DNA of 64,000 nt from Parvularcula sp. IMCC14364 (GCF_030758415.1 NZ_CP132334.1:3209118-3273117); one strand, 5' to 3'; counted from the first letter of the stretch, positions 8,865-18,344 are shown. The notes: generated from the sequence alone by a model not told the origin. Numbers and translations are program-made.

Positions 8865-10076
8865 ATGAACAAAAAAGACATCAACAAGGTTGTGCTGGCA
8901 TATTCTGGCGGCCTCGATACATCCGTTATCCTGAAATGGTTACAGGTCGAATATGATTGCGAAGTCGTGACGTTCACGGCGGATCTCGGACAGGGTGAAG
9001 AGCTGGCACCTGCGCGTAAAAAAGCCGAACAGGCAGGCGTGAAAGACATTTTCATTGAGGACCTGCGCGAGGAATTTGTGCGCGATTATGTCTTCCCGAT
9101 GTTCCGGGCCAATGCGGTTTATGAAGGCCTTTACCTACTCGGCACATCTATCGCCCGGCCGCTCATCGCAAAGCGCCTGGTGCAGATTGCAGAGGCAACA
9201 GGCGCTGATGCCATTTCCCACGGTGCCACCGGCAAGGGTAATGATCAGGTGCGGTTTGAATTAAATGCCTATGCGCTCAATCCCAATATCAAGGTGATCG
9301 CGCCCTGGCGCGAATGGGATCTGACCAGCCGCACAAAGCTGATCGACTTTGCCGAAAAACATCAGATTGCCGTGTCGAAGGACAAACGCGGCGAAGCGCC
9401 ATTCTCCGTGGATGCAAATCTACTGCACACGTCTTCGGAAGGAAAAGTGCTGGAAGACCCGGCGGAGCCAGCGCCGGATTATGTCTATTCGCGCACTGTC
9501 GATCCGGTAGACGCGCCTGACCAGCCGGAGATCATCGAGGTCGGTTTCACTAAAGGCGATGCAACTTCGATCAACGGGGAGGTCCTTTCGCCTGCGGAAC
9601 TATTGAGTAAACTCAATGATTATGGCTGCAAGCACGGCATTGGGCGGTTGGACCTGGTGGAGAACCGGTTTGTCGGCATGAAGTCCCGCGGTATCTACGA
9701 AACGCCAGGCGGCACGATCCTGCTGGCAGCTCATCGTGGCATCGAGCAGATTACATTGGATCGGGGTGCCGCACATCTGAAAGATGAGCTGATGCCGCGC
9801 TATGCCGAGCTAATTTACAACGGATTCTGGTTCGCCCCCGAACGGGAAATGCTGCAGGCGGCTATAGACCACAGTCAGGAAAATGTGACGGGCTGGGTGA
9901 AGCTGCAGCTTTATAAAGGATCAGCCACTATTGTCGGGCGTGAAAGCCCGAAGTCACTCTATTCTGAGGCCCATGTGACGTTTGAGGATGATGCTGGCGC
10001 GTATGACCAGAAAGATGCTGAAGGCTTTATTCGCCTTAATGCATTGCGTCTGAAACTGCTCGGCCAGCAAAAATAG
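8865..10076 (+). CDS. argG: argininosuccinate synthase
   Basis: Joins citrulline and aspartate with ATP to form argininosuccinate, the penultimate step of arginine synthesis. The ATP pyrophosphatase loop SGGLDTS is at residues 14-20 of the 403-residue protein, a normal family length. [19 protein letters not shown] residues ([16 protein letters not shown]) and the C-terminal [18 protein letters not shown] are also seen. The ATG at 8865 starts [16 protein letters not shown], as expected. An in-frame TTG at 8763 would add 34 unrelated residues that run through the vapC remnant, and is rejected. No other arginine gene is nearby. Confidence 0.97.
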   Translation: MNKKDINKVVLAYSGGLDTSVILKWLQVEYDCEVVTFTADLGQGEELAPARKKAEQAGVKDIFIEDLREEFVRDYVFPMFRANAVYEGLYLLGTSIARPLIAKRLVQIAEATGADAISHGATGKGNDQVRFELNAYALNPNIKVIAPWREWDLTSRTKLIDFAEKHQIAVSKDKRGEAPFSVDANLLHTSSEGKVLEDPAEPAPDYVYSRTVDPVDAPDQPEIIEVGFTKGDATSINGEVLSPAELLSKLNDYGCKHGIGRLDLVENRFVGMKSRGIYETPGGTILLAAHRGIEQITLDRGAAHLKDELMPRYAELIYNGFWFAPEREMLQAAIDHSQENVTGWVKLQLYKGSATIVGRESPKSLYSEAHVTFEDDAGAYDQKDAEGFIRLNALRLKLLGQQK

Positions 10077-10137
10077 AAGAAAGAGAGTATTCCGGCTTTG
10101 TCGGACACTCCCCATATCAGCTCATGGAGGTGACACC

Positions 10138-10992
10138 ATGATCACCCTTGAAAATGTCAGCTATAGCTATCCGCGCAACAAGGCCGGCATCCTGTCGGGA
10201 TTGACGCTTGATGTGGCGGATGGCGAGATTTTCGGCCTGCTCGGCCCCTCAGGGGCGGGCAAGTCTACAACCCAGAAAATAACGATGGGTCTTTTGCGCG
10301 GTTTCAGTGGATCGGCGAGTGTTTTCGGTAAGCCTGTTGGCACAATGGGCCGGGATTTTTTCAATCGTATCGGCGTGTCGTTTGAGTTGCCAACACTGTA
10401 TCTGCGTCTGACGGCATTTGAGAATCTCAGGCTCTATGCGGCTCTCTACAAAGGGCCGACCAGGGCACCAATGGAGCTTTTGTCGCTGGTTGGTCTTGAA
10501 GAAGATGCGCACAAGCGCGTCGCAGACTTTTCCAAGGGTATGAAGATGCGGCTCAACTTGTGCCGGGCGCTGGTGAATGATCCCGACCTGTTGTTCCTTG
10601 ATGAGCCGACCACGGGGCAGGACCCCGCCCGGGCCCGTCTGACGCGTGATCTGATCCGTCAGTTAAAGCAGCAGGGCAAAACCATTTTTCTGACCACGCA
10701 TAATATGGCCGAGGCAGATGAAATCTGTGATCGGGTCGGGTTCCTGGTCAATGGTCGTGCGGATGTGATTGACGCGCCGACCACCCTCAAGAAAAAGCAT
10801 GGCGCCCCCGTGCTGGAAGTCACCAGCGACAGTGAAAACGGCACAGAACGCCAGACATTCCCCATGGAGACGATTGGTAAGAACCAGACTTTTCTGAGCC
10901 TTGTTCAGGCCGGCAGTATTCAGACCATGCACACGCTGGAGGCGAGTCTGGATGATGTTTTCATCAAGGTTGCAGGAGGTGCGCGTGACTGA
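10138..10992 (+). CDS. ABC exporter ATP-binding protein
   Basis: A 284-residue ATPase of an ABC-2 type exporter. Walker A is GPSGAGKST (36-44), the signature is a variant FSKGMKMRL (131-139, where LSGG is usual), and Walker B is LLFLDEPTTG (151-160). H-loop TTHNMAEADE follows. A strong ribosome site (GGAGGTGACACC) precedes ATG 10138. It overlaps the first permease gene by 8 bases. The ATPase and two different permeases resemble the layout of the mycobacterial fluoroquinolone exporter Rv2686c-2688c, but the substrate here is unknown. Confidence 0.88.
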   Translation: MITLENVSYSYPRNKAGILSGLTLDVADGEIFGLLGPSGAGKSTTQKITMGLLRGFSGSASVFGKPVGTMGRDFFNRIGVSFELPTLYLRLTAFENLRLYAALYKGPTRAPMELLSLVGLEEDAHKRVADFSKGMKMRLNLCRALVNDPDLLFLDEPTTGQDPARARLTRDLIRQLKQQGKTIFLTTHNMAEADEICDRVGFLVNGRADVIDAPTTLKKKHGAPVLEVTSDSENGTERQTFPMETIGKNQTFLSLVQAGSIQTMHTLEASLDDVFIKVAGGARD

Positions 10993-11686
10993 CCGGCTGT
11001 TGGTCTTGCTCGCTCATGACCTGCGTCTTCAATGGCGCTATGGCATTCTGGCAGCCTATATGGTGGTGGTCCTGATGACGGGTGTCCTCATCTGGTTGTT
11101 GCGGGATATTATGCCAAGCTGGTTCATCAGTCTGGTAATCTTTACAGACAATGCGCCGGTCGGCTTTTTCTTCCTCGGTGGTTTACTGATGCTTGAGCGG
11201 GCAGAGAATGTACGGGACACGCTCGCCATGACACCCGTTTCCGCAACTGAATACCTGACGGCCAAAATTCTCACATTTCTGGCGCTGTCCCTGGCAGCGA
11301 TTGTGGTCGTGGGGCTGGCCAGCGGCAAGCCGGTCAACTGGCCGCTCTTTCTGGTAGCTGCGAGCATCACGTCGGTTTTCTATCTGGGTCTTGGTGCCTT
11401 TGTTGCGGCACGGACGAAAACAGTCACCGGATATGTCACCAGTGCTGTCATCTGGTTTTTGCCCCTGCTATTGCCAGCGGGCGTTGCTTTTCTGGGCCCG
11501 ATGCCGTTGTGGATGGCCTTGCTGCCAACAGCCGCGCAACTGGACCTGATTATTGCCGCACTCGATGGCGAGCAGATTTCTGTCGGGAGGGTTTCTCTTC
11601 TGATGCTGTCGGCCAGCCTTGCTGCCGCTTTTTCTGTTCATATGGGGATTAGGTCCTTGACGTCAGACTTTGGCCGCAAGTCATGA
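10985..11686 (+). CDS. ABC-2 type permease, first subunit
   Basis: A 233-residue integral membrane protein with about six helices, e.g. YGILAAYMVVVLMTGVLIWLL near the start and FLALSLAAIVVVGLA in the middle. GTG at 10985 is chosen because GCAGGAGGTGCGC lies directly upstream; an earlier in-frame start at 10901 would lie inside the ATPase gene and lacks a ribosome site. It overlaps the ATPase (8 bases) and the next permease (ATGA at 11683), so the three genes form one operon and probably one complex. Confidence 0.8.
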   Translation: MTDRLLVLLAHDLRLQWRYGILAAYMVVVLMTGVLIWLLRDIMPSWFISLVIFTDNAPVGFFFLGGLLMLERAENVRDTLAMTPVSATEYLTAKILTFLALSLAAIVVVGLASGKPVNWPLFLVAASITSVFYLGLGAFVAARTKTVTGYVTSAVIWFLPLLLPAGVAFLGPMPLWMALLPTAAQLDLIIAALDGEQISVGRVSLLMLSASLAAAFSVHMGIRSLTSDFGRKS

Positions 11687-12411
11687 GCGCGCTGTCAGCT
11701 CTCGCACCCCAGCGACTGCTGGCACTTTTCCGTGCTGACGCCATCAGTGTCGCGCGTGAACCTGTATTGTTTGTAAACTTATTCATCGGGCTGATTCTGC
11801 CGATCCTGCTGGCGGCCTTTGGCGACCAGATTGATGCGTATGCAGGGCAATCTCTCGGCATTACCGGTTTCTCGGCTTATGCCGTGCCTTTCGCGCTGAT
11901 CACACCTGCGATCCTTATCGGTTGGGTCACGGGCATGTTGTTGCTAGAGGACCGGGATGACGGGCCTCTGCTCGCGCTGGAAGTCACCGCCATCGGCAAA
12001 GGGGGCTTCCTTCTCTATCGCACTTTTGTATTGATGCTGATTGCCTCTGCCGCGACACTTTTTACTTTAACCCTTCTGCTACCGGATCAGCCGGGATTGT
12101 ACTTTCCGTTGGTGCTGCTGATCAGTCTTGAAAGCGTGTTCATCAGTTTTGCGCTGGTGGCTTTGGCCGGGAACAAGGTTGAAGGCATGGCTCTATCGAA
12201 GATCCTTAACATGCTGGCGCTTGTCCCCTTGCTGGCTCTGCTGGCAACGCCATGGCGCTATGCTGCCGGTATCATCCCCAGCTTCTGGATCGGTGAAATC
12301 CTGTTGCGGGCTGACGGGCACCTCTCAGGACTGACATTCCTGATTGCGCTGGTTGTGCATATCGCCAGCCTTGTCTTCCTGTTCAGGCTGGTGACGCGTC
12401 GTCTCGGTTAG
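11683..12411 (+). CDS. ABC-2 type permease, second subunit
   Basis: A 242-residue membrane protein with about six predicted helices (FVNLFIGLILPILLAAF, FALITPAILIGWVTGMLLLEDRDDGPL, and others). The cytoplasmic stretch LEDRDDGPLLALEVTAI is of the kind that contacts the ATPase in ABC-2 permeases. It starts within the stop of the preceding permease. It is last in the operon; a convergent Trm112 gene follows after 28 bases. Substrate unknown. Confidence 0.8.
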   Translation: MSALSALAPQRLLALFRADAISVAREPVLFVNLFIGLILPILLAAFGDQIDAYAGQSLGITGFSAYAVPFALITPAILIGWVTGMLLLEDRDDGPLLALEVTAIGKGGFLLYRTFVLMLIASAATLFTLTLLLPDQPGLYFPLVLLISLESVFISFALVALAGNKVEGMALSKILNMLALVPLLALLATPWRYAAGIIPSFWIGEILLRADGHLSGLTFLIALVVHIASLVFLFRLVTRRLG

Positions 12412-12439
12412 GGCCGGTGGTGAAGGGCGCGCAGAAACC

Positions 12440-12631
12440 TTAGGCATCATCAAGATGCCGGGCCTCCGCTTCCAGCATGATCGGAATGCCATCACGGATA
12501 GGGTAGGCAAGGCGTGCTTTCTGACTCACCAGTTCCTGCTGGTCGGCATTATATTCCAGCGGCCCCCGGCTGACCGGACAGACGAGAATTTCAAGCAGTT
12601 TAGGGTCAATTTCAGAACTGGACTTTTCCAT
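12440..12631 (-). CDS. Trm112 family protein
   Basis: A 63-residue protein of the Trm112/YcaR family: [20 protein letters not shown] followed by [17 protein letters not shown]. Eukaryotic and archaeal Trm112 activate methyltransferases; the bacterial role is less clear. Only one of the usual zinc Cys residues is visible (LVCPV), as is common in short bacterial forms. In many alphaproteobacteria it lies next to LON-domain and thioredoxin genes; here it is separated from them by the opposite-strand pair at 12764-15091. Confidence 0.9.
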   Translation of the reverse strand: MEKSSSEIDPKLLEILVCPVSRGPLEYNADQQELVSQKARLAYPIRDGIPIMLEAEARHLDDA

Positions 12632-12763
12632 GCTTCAGACGCTCCCGTTACATATCGGCTCTGATGCTGAAACAATTAGCCGAAACATGGTGGAAACCCA
12701 AATAGTTATCTCGGCGCAATCATGATATTGTCCAGAACGAATGCTAACTTTCAGAGTAAGAGA

Positions 12764-14551
12764 ATGAACGCTATTTTTGCAGAACTGAACAGACGCGGCG
12801 TCCTGCGCACAGGTTCTGCCTATATTGTGCTCAGCTGGTTAATGCTTCAGGTTTCGGGCATTCTTGTGCCCGCGATGGAATTACCACCTGTTGTTCTAAC
12901 GGTCACAGGCTGGTTTCTCTTCTTCTGCTTCCCGTTTGTCGTGCTTGCGTCATGGCTGGTTGATGTGACGCCTGAAGGGATTGTGCTGACAAAAACATTG
13001 GAGAAGCGGGAAGAGCAACATACGCAGCAGACGGAAGTTGCGCGCTCCGTTATCGACGTTTTGCCCACAAGTGCAGGACCTGAATTCATGTCATCTGCAA
13101 ATTTAGCAGGGCAGAAATCTGTTGCTGTTCTGCCATTCAGGGATGTTAGTCCGCAGAACGATCAGGCGCACCTGTCAGAGGGGGTCGCAGAAGAAGTGCG
13201 CAACCTTCTTTCCACAGCAACTGATCTGCGTGTGGTTGGTCGTTCTTCCTCCAAAGCCTTTCAGGACAAATACAGGGAGCCGCGCGAGATTGGCCAGCTT
13301 CTGCATGTGCAATATGTGCTGACGGGCGAAATCAGCCGTGTCGCGGACACATTGTCGGTCAGGGCACAGCTAATAAATGTAACGAGTGGCTTTCAGCTCT
13401 GGGCCAAACCTTATGAGCGCAATCTGAAAGATATCTTCGATATTCAGGAAGATATTGCTGCGATCATCGCAAGAGAACTTGGTGTGTCCCTGGATAGGGG
13501 GCAGGCAGAAGATACATCGCAGCGCCTGACTGAAAATGAAGGCGCTTACGCATTATATATGCGCGCTCATACACTTATTCAGCATCATATTACCACGGGG
13601 CTTGAGGAGGCGATTGGCCTGTTGGAGCAGGCACTCAGGATTGATGACAAATTCGCACGTGCATGGGCCGCTCTGGCAGGGGCGCATGTTGCCTCAAGTG
13701 TACATCTAAATCGACGGTTGTCCGAAGCTCAGGCAGCGGCAGAGCGGTGTTGCCGCCAGGCGATTGCCTGTGATCCGCATTATGCTGCGCCACATGCAGT
13801 ACTTGGGCGCGTATTCATGCAACACCGGGCCTATACTGCCATGCAGATGTCTTTTGATACCGCCCTTTCTCTGGACCCGGACGATACAACCACCCTGCAC
13901 CATGCGGGGATGGCAATGATCAATGTGGGGCGTATTCAGGAAGCAGCGCAGCACTGCCAGCGCCTGCACGATATCGATCCCATGATGCCATTTGCTCTGA
14001 GTGGTATGGCAATTTGCCGTCTGTTGAGCGGAGACCTGGTGGCAGCAGAAGAGTATGCCACCCGTGTTGCGGCGCTTGGCTTCGGGCCAGCCCTCCTTAC
14101 CTTGGCTGATATCGCTTGGTTGCAGCAGGATCTTGAGAAAGCAGCTCGGCTGCAGGATCAGGCGATGAGTGCCGGTCTGGTGCATGAATTCACGCAAGAG
14201 CAGATTAAAATCCTGTCACGGAGCATTTATTTCGATGACCGGAAAGAGGAGGCGCTGGAGATTGTCGCTGAATATGTGCGGGACCCAGCACCTGAAACGG
14301 AGGGTTTTGCACCAGTGATGCTGTTGCGCCTTGGTCGTATTGAAGAAGCATTTGACATTTTTGCCCGAAACAAATTCGCCTTTGACAGTTATTTCCTTGC
14401 GGCCCTTTGGTCGCCTTCAGGTGCGCAGGCGCGGCGGCATCCGGCCTTCCGGGATTTTGTCAAACGTATTGGCCTTGTTGATTACTGGCAGCAATATGGC
14501 TGGGCGCATCATTGCCAGCCGATTTCCGACACTGATTTTGAGGTGGCCTGA
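12764..14551 (+). CDS. membrane-anchored TolB-N domain/TPR signalling-type protein
   Basis: About 595 residues. Two helices near the N-terminus (AYIVLSWLMLQVSGILV and VLTVTGWFLFFCFPFVVLASWLV) precede a TolB-N/FlgO-like domain (SVAVLPFRDVSPQNDQAHLSEG, then LTGEISRVADTLSVRAQLIN and DIFDIQEDIAAIIA). Residues from about 240 on are helical TPR-type repeats. The same TolB-N plus TPR tail is known behind class III adenylate cyclase domains and winged-helix domains; here a membrane anchor takes that place and no cyclase is present. ATG 12764 has AAGAGA upstream; ATG 12722 is an in-frame alternative. The stop abuts the next ATG, so the two genes are coupled. Confidence 0.78.
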   Translation: MNAIFAELNRRGVLRTGSAYIVLSWLMLQVSGILVPAMELPPVVLTVTGWFLFFCFPFVVLASWLVDVTPEGIVLTKTLEKREEQHTQQTEVARSVIDVLPTSAGPEFMSSANLAGQKSVAVLPFRDVSPQNDQAHLSEGVAEEVRNLLSTATDLRVVGRSSSKAFQDKYREPREIGQLLHVQYVLTGEISRVADTLSVRAQLINVTSGFQLWAKPYERNLKDIFDIQEDIAAIIARELGVSLDRGQAEDTSQRLTENEGAYALYMRAHTLIQHHITTGLEEAIGLLEQALRIDDKFARAWAALAGAHVASSVHLNRRLSEAQAAAERCCRQAIACDPHYAAPHAVLGRVFMQHRAYTAMQMSFDTALSLDPDDTTTLHHAGMAMINVGRIQEAAQHCQRLHDIDPMMPFALSGMAICRLLSGDLVAAEEYATRVAALGFGPALLTLADIAWLQQDLEKAARLQDQAMSAGLVHEFTQEQIKILSRSIYFDDRKEEALEIVAEYVRDPAPETEGFAPVMLLRLGRIEEAFDIFARNKFAFDSYFLAALWSPSGAQARRHPAFRDFVKRIGLVDYWQQYGWAHHCQPISDTDFEVA

Positions 14552-15091
14552 ATGATAAAAAACGATCCCACTCCACAAGTTTCGGCGGCAACATCCGCTG
14601 ATCCGGTACTCTCTCTCAGGTTACAGTTTCTGCTGGGGCAGGCAGATGCCCTGGGCCAGCAAATTCAGTTTGCTGACATGAAAGCGGTCGCCCTGTTTGC
14701 TCTGATTGGCGTGATTGCTGCCAATGCCATTCTGAATATCGAGTCTGTTGACTATGCGGGGGCCTTGGTCGCGTTGATCCAGATCAAGGCTGTCATCATG
14801 GCGATCTGTCTGTTTGTGGTCCTGCCGCGCCTTGCCAGCAAGGAAGACAGTAAGAAGATGGTTTTGCAGGACAGGTTTTCGTGGCCAGCTCTCACCAGTG
14901 AAACATATGGGCCGGAAGAACACGCGGCCTATATGCGGACCAGTGAAGTGTCTGAACTGATTATTTCAGTCGCCCGCAGCAACGTCATTGTGGCGCGCAT
15001 ATTGCGGCGTAAATTTTCGCTGTTGCGCTGGGCATTCCTACTGGCAATGGTGGATGTGCCGGTCACAATCATCCTCTATCTGGCAGCTTGA
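14552..15091 (+). CDS. Pycsar-effector-like three-helix membrane protein
   Basis: A 179-residue protein starting at the base after the upstream TGA. QIQFADMKAVALFALIG (about 37-53) matches the I-x-F-A-D-x-K-A start typical of the DUF5706/PycTM group. Predicted helices are 44-63, 70-92 and 156-178. The region before the last helix, NVIVARILRRKFSLLRWAF, also has the family look. PycTM proteins are effectors of cyclic-UMP/CMP (Pycsar) anti-phage defence, but no pyrimidine cyclase gene is next to it. The match is by eye and moderate; it could be a housekeeping relative. Confidence 0.6.
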   Translation: MIKNDPTPQVSAATSADPVLSLRLQFLLGQADALGQQIQFADMKAVALFALIGVIAANAILNIESVDYAGALVALIQIKAVIMAICLFVVLPRLASKEDSKKMVLQDRFSWPALTSETYGPEEHAAYMRTSEVSELIISVARSNVIVARILRRKFSLLRWAFLLAMVDVPVTIILYLAA

Positions 15092-15094
15092 TTA

Positions 15095-15784
15095 TTATTG
15101 CAGCCGACCGGGTTTTTTATCCGGGTCAGACATGTCTGCGTGGCTTTCCGCCACTGATATTTCCATGAGGGAGACCAACGCACGGGCACGGTCTTCGATG
15201 CTTCCGGCTTCAAGAATAGCCTGTTGTTCGTCTGGCTCAAACGGGCAGCTCATGGCAATGGAGTTGACAATCGAGTCGACGGACGCGTCCTTGATCGCAT
15301 CCCAGTCAGCTTTCAGGCCAGCTTCGTTGAGGTATGAAAGTAATACATCAAGCAATCTGCTTCTGATGTCAGAGTCCTGATCTGCATCGACTTCCTGCTG
15401 CCAGAGGTCCATGGTGTAGGGCGTCCAGTCCAGCCGTGCCTGCCGGAATGCTGTATCTGGATCGAGTTCATCCTTTATCAGAAACCTCGATATACCTGTC
15501 AGGGTAATGAGATACCTGCCGTCATCTGTTTCCATGAATGACGTAATACGGCCAGCACAGCCTATAGTATATAAATCAGAAGGGTCGCTGTCCTTTTTCG
15601 GGCGGACCATGCCAATAAGCCGCCCTGCGGCCAGAGCGTGGTCAGCCATCATCAGGTAGCGTGGCTCAAAAATATTCAATGGCAAGCGGCCGCGCGGCAG
15701 CAACAAGGCATTGCGCAAGGGGAAAATCGGTAGAGTCTCCGGCTGTTGCCGTCCGTACCCCCCTCGTTCTGTATCACTTGCCAT
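15095..15784 (-). CDS. LON substrate-binding domain protein
   Basis: A 229-residue protein with only the N-terminal substrate-recognition domain of Lon protease: LPIFPLRNALLLPRGRLPLNIFEPRYLMM at about 18-46, then GCAGRITSFMETDDGRYLITLTGISRF. The AAA+ and Ser-Lys protease parts are absent, as in other stand-alone family members of this size. It lies 29 bases downstream of the thioredoxin/CnoX gene on the same strand. It is convergent with the PycTM-like gene, with 3 bases between their stops. Confidence 0.9.
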   Translation of the reverse strand: MASDTERGGYGRQQPETLPIFPLRNALLLPRGRLPLNIFEPRYLMMADHALAAGRLIGMVRPKKDSDPSDLYTIGCAGRITSFMETDDGRYLITLTGISRFLIKDELDPDTAFRQARLDWTPYTMDLWQQEVDADQDSDIRSRLLDVLLSYLNEAGLKADWDAIKDASVDSIVNSIAMSCPFEPDEQQAILEAGSIEDRARALVSLMEISVAESHADMSDPDKKPGRLQ

Positions 15785-15813
15785 TCTGCCTCCAGTATGT
15801 TCGGTACAACCTG

Positions 15814-16776
15814 TCAGGAAAAAAGTATCGAAGACAAGCGGCGACGCGCGTCTTTGGTAACAGGGTGCTTTGCGCCAAGCGCTTCAAAAAGGGTGACCAG
15901 TTTTGTGCGCGCGGCTTCTTCATTCCAGCTGCGGTCCCGGGCGACAATTGCCAGTAATGTATCTGCTGCCTGCTCGACATGACCATTACCGATCAGCGCT
16001 TCCGCATAGGCGTACTGAGCGTCCATATCTTCAGGTGCGTTTTCAGCGGCCGCCTGCGCGCTGGAAAGGTCTGCGCCGTTTGCGCCGGTCTCGGCGAGGT
16101 CAATCATGGCGTGCACGCTCGATACGCTTGCGAGCGAGCGTAGTTTTTCCGGTATCAGTTCCAGCATCTGTCTTGCTTCTGCCAGGTTGCCGCCCGCCAC
16201 ATGACAATGCGCCAGACCCGCCAGTGCCCGGGCTTTCTCTTCGTTTTCTTCGCTCAGGGTCTGAGCAAGCTGGCCGTATAGCTGTGCTGCGGCAGGCAGG
16301 TTATTTTCAGCGAGTGCAGCATCTGCTGCATCAAGTATTTCTTCCGTCGTGGGTTCATTCCCGGCGCCGCCCGCGCTCAGGCCTGCCTGTTCCGCAATCT
16401 GTAGCGCACGCTCGAGAAACTGTTTGATCTGGCTTTCCGGCAGGGCACCAGCAAACCCGTCTACCGGCTGTCCGGCGATGAAAAGCATGACTGTTGGCAC
16501 AGACTGAATGCGCAATTGCTGGGCAAGCATCTGGTTCTGGTCAATATCGACCTTGACCATAAGGACTTTGCCTTTGAGGTCATTGACGGCTTTTTCCAGC
16601 AATGGGCCCAGTGTCTTGCAGGGGCCGCACCAGGGAGCCCAGAAGTCTACGATCACAGGCACTTCGCGTGAGGCGTTCATCACATCCTCGGCGAAGGTTT
16701 CGATGCTTGAATCTCTGATATAGGCGCTTTGTTGCGCAGTCCCTGCTGGTGCAGCGGTGCCCAGAATATCTGTCAT
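15814..16776 (-). CDS. cnoX: thioredoxin-TPR protein, CnoX (YbbN) type
   Basis: A 320-residue protein with an N-terminal thioredoxin domain (about 25-130) carrying an intact WCGPC redox site (C50, C53), followed by a TPR-like helical region to the end. CnoX proteins are holdases or redox-active co-chaperones that pass clients to GroEL or DnaK. The SXXC form of E. coli lacks redox activity, but here CGPC is kept, as in Caulobacter CnoX. ATG 16776 has AGGAGATAAACC upstream. It probably heads a transcript with the LON-domain gene. Confidence 0.88.
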   Translation of the reverse strand: MTDILGTAAPAGTAQQSAYIRDSSIETFAEDVMNASREVPVIVDFWAPWCGPCKTLGPLLEKAVNDLKGKVLMVKVDIDQNQMLAQQLRIQSVPTVMLFIAGQPVDGFAGALPESQIKQFLERALQIAEQAGLSAGGAGNEPTTEEILDAADAALAENNLPAAAQLYGQLAQTLSEENEEKARALAGLAHCHVAGGNLAEARQMLELIPEKLRSLASVSSVHAMIDLAETGANGADLSSAQAAAENAPEDMDAQYAYAEALIGNGHVEQAADTLLAIVARDRSWNEEAARTKLVTLFEALGAKHPVTKDARRRLSSILFS

Positions 16777-16846
16777 GGTTTATCTCCTGAAGACAGCTAC
16801 ATGGCGTTGCCAGTGCGATAGTTCAAGTTTTCTCTGGCGCGGCACA

Positions 16847-17368
16847 TCATACTCCCGGATTGGCAAGATGCATAATTGCAGGGTCGTGACCGCAAGCATG
16901 GATGAACACTTGCAGGTTCTTGAATGATATAGCCGTGGAGGCAGTATTTTCCAGTGGATGGAACCACGCCTGCTCGCAATCGGCGAATCTTTCATCAAGT
17001 ATAACATGGCTGATGCGTTGCTGCCGGTCATTGATTAGTGCGAAAGGTGTCACCGCGCCGGGTATCACGCCAAGAATTTCTGTCATCAGGTCAGGCTTGC
17101 CAAACGAAAGGCGCTGCTTTGCGCCAATAGCCTTGCCAAGCGCCTTCAGGTCTACCTGCGTCTCTGCCACAGCCACCACCAGGCTTAGTGTTCCGGCTTT
17201 ATCCTTGAGGAAAAGGTTCTTGGAATGGCAGCCGGGCATATTTTTCTTGATCGACTGGCTTTCCTCTACCGTAAAAACGGCATCATGATCCTGCGTTTCA
17301 TAGGCAAGACCGAGCTCGTCGAGAAAGCTGAACAGATCCTGCCGTGTGGCCGGTTGCGGTACTGCCAT
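16847..17368 (-). CDS. prolyl-tRNA editing deacylase, ProX/YbaK family
   Basis: A 173-residue protein of the ProXp-ala/YbaK editing family, which hydrolyses mischarged Ala-tRNA(Pro) in trans. Family features are FTVEESQSIKKNMPGCHSKNLFLKD (about 32-56), LSFGKPDLMTEILGVIPGAVTPFALIND and the C-terminal FHPLENTASTAISFKNLQVFI. The length is normal. GGAGACATCTAT precedes ATG 17368. Its promoter probably lies in the 108-base gap before the tRNA-Gly gene, which is on the other strand. Confidence 0.9.
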   Translation of the reverse strand: MAVPQPATRQDLFSFLDELGLAYETQDHDAVFTVEESQSIKKNMPGCHSKNLFLKDKAGTLSLVVAVAETQVDLKALGKAIGAKQRLSFGKPDLMTEILGVIPGAVTPFALINDRQQRISHVILDERFADCEQAWFHPLENTASTAISFKNLQVFIHACGHDPAIMHLANPGV

Positions 17369-17476
17369 ATAGATGTCTCCCTGGGGCTCTCATAATATCA
17401 TGTGACTATGGCATAATTTTCCACTTGCACTTCTGCAAGTGATGCGCTTTATAGCGGTTCTGCCTTCACGGCGTGA

Positions 17477-17551
17477 GCGGGCGTAGCTCAGGGGTAGAGC
17501 ATCACCTTGCCAAGGTGAGGGTCGTGCGTTCGAATCGCATCGCCCGCTCCA
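17477..17551 (+). tRNA. tRNA-Gly (anticodon GCC)
   Basis: The cloverleaf can be folded by hand. The acceptor stem GCGGGCG/CGCCCGC is perfect, the D arm is GCTC...GAGC, the anticodon stem TCACC/GGTGA encloses TTGCCAA with anticodon GCC, and the T arm has the GTTCGAAT loop. The CCA end is encoded (17549-17551). Its 3' end faces the sulfotransferase gene 46 bases away. Confidence 0.97.
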
Positions 17552-17597
17552 GTGACGGTATTTCCCCTGTATATATTTTGAATATATCGAGACAAAC

Positions 17598-18344
17598 TCA
17601 GGTCTGCACCGGCGGATAGCCATAGATGTCAAAATCGTCTTTGTATGCCTTGATGAGCTTTGAGGTGGTTCTGCCGTTGTAATAGCGGCGCAGTTTGTCA
17701 TCTGCGTTCGTGGCATGGGGATTGAAGACTTGTGAGTGTTTGCCCAGTTGCGGGGTCGTGCGCTCAATCACCTGCTGCCAGTCAGCAGCAAAAGTCTCAA
17801 ACCGCCCAATGAAATGGAAATCAAGTAATCCATGCAACAGCATCTGGTTTTGCGGGCGCCAGTGTTTATCCTGTTTGAGGGCAGGTGTCTCGAGCACAAA
17901 ACTCAAAAACTCCTCATACGACATATCAATGGATGACCCCGGCATAACTCCGAGGGCGCGACTTATACTGCCGGCTAGTTTCTCGGGGCGTTGGATTTTG
18001 TCGATATAGGCGGACAATGTGCGCGTATAAGGGTTGCGAACAAAAGAAAACCGGAAAAAACGATCAGAGAAAAGGACTTCATGCAGAAGGTCCGTATCCA
18101 GCTGATACGGCTTGACTGTAGGCATATTGTAGAATGCCAGATGCGGATCCTCGATCCTGAGCGCGAAATCTTCAAGTTCGAGATGCATCATCGCGAACTT
18201 GATCGAGCTGCAACCAACTTTCGGCGTCTCCAGATAGACAAACTCATGCTTCAGGGAGATATGACAGTTGAAATTGAACTCCCGCCACGACATATATGTC
18301 GAGATGCGTTGCTTGAGTTCTGGTAAATCGATTTTTTTAACCAT
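17598..18344 (-). CDS. sulfotransferase family 2 protein
   Basis: A 248-residue PAPS-dependent sulfotransferase similar to carbohydrate (HNK-1/chondroitin-type) sulfotransferases. The 5'-phosphosulfate loop is ETPKVGCSSIK (39-49) and the 3'-phosphate loop RFSFVRNPYTRTLSAY (about 98-113). It has no signal or membrane helix, so it would act in the cytoplasm, perhaps on glycan precursors or metabolites. It stands alone next to tRNA-Gly, with more AT-rich sequence than its neighbours, which suggests horizontal gain. The acceptor is unknown. Confidence 0.8.
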   Translation of the reverse strand: MVKKIDLPELKQRISTYMSWREFNFNCHISLKHEFVYLETPKVGCSSIKFAMMHLELEDFALRIEDPHLAFYNMPTVKPYQLDTDLLHEVLFSDRFFRFSFVRNPYTRTLSAYIDKIQRPEKLAGSISRALGVMPGSSIDMSYEEFLSFVLETPALKQDKHWRPQNQMLLHGLLDFHFIGRFETFAADWQQVIERTTPQLGKHSQVFNPHATNADDKLRRYYNGRTTSKLIKAYKDDFDIYGYPPVQT

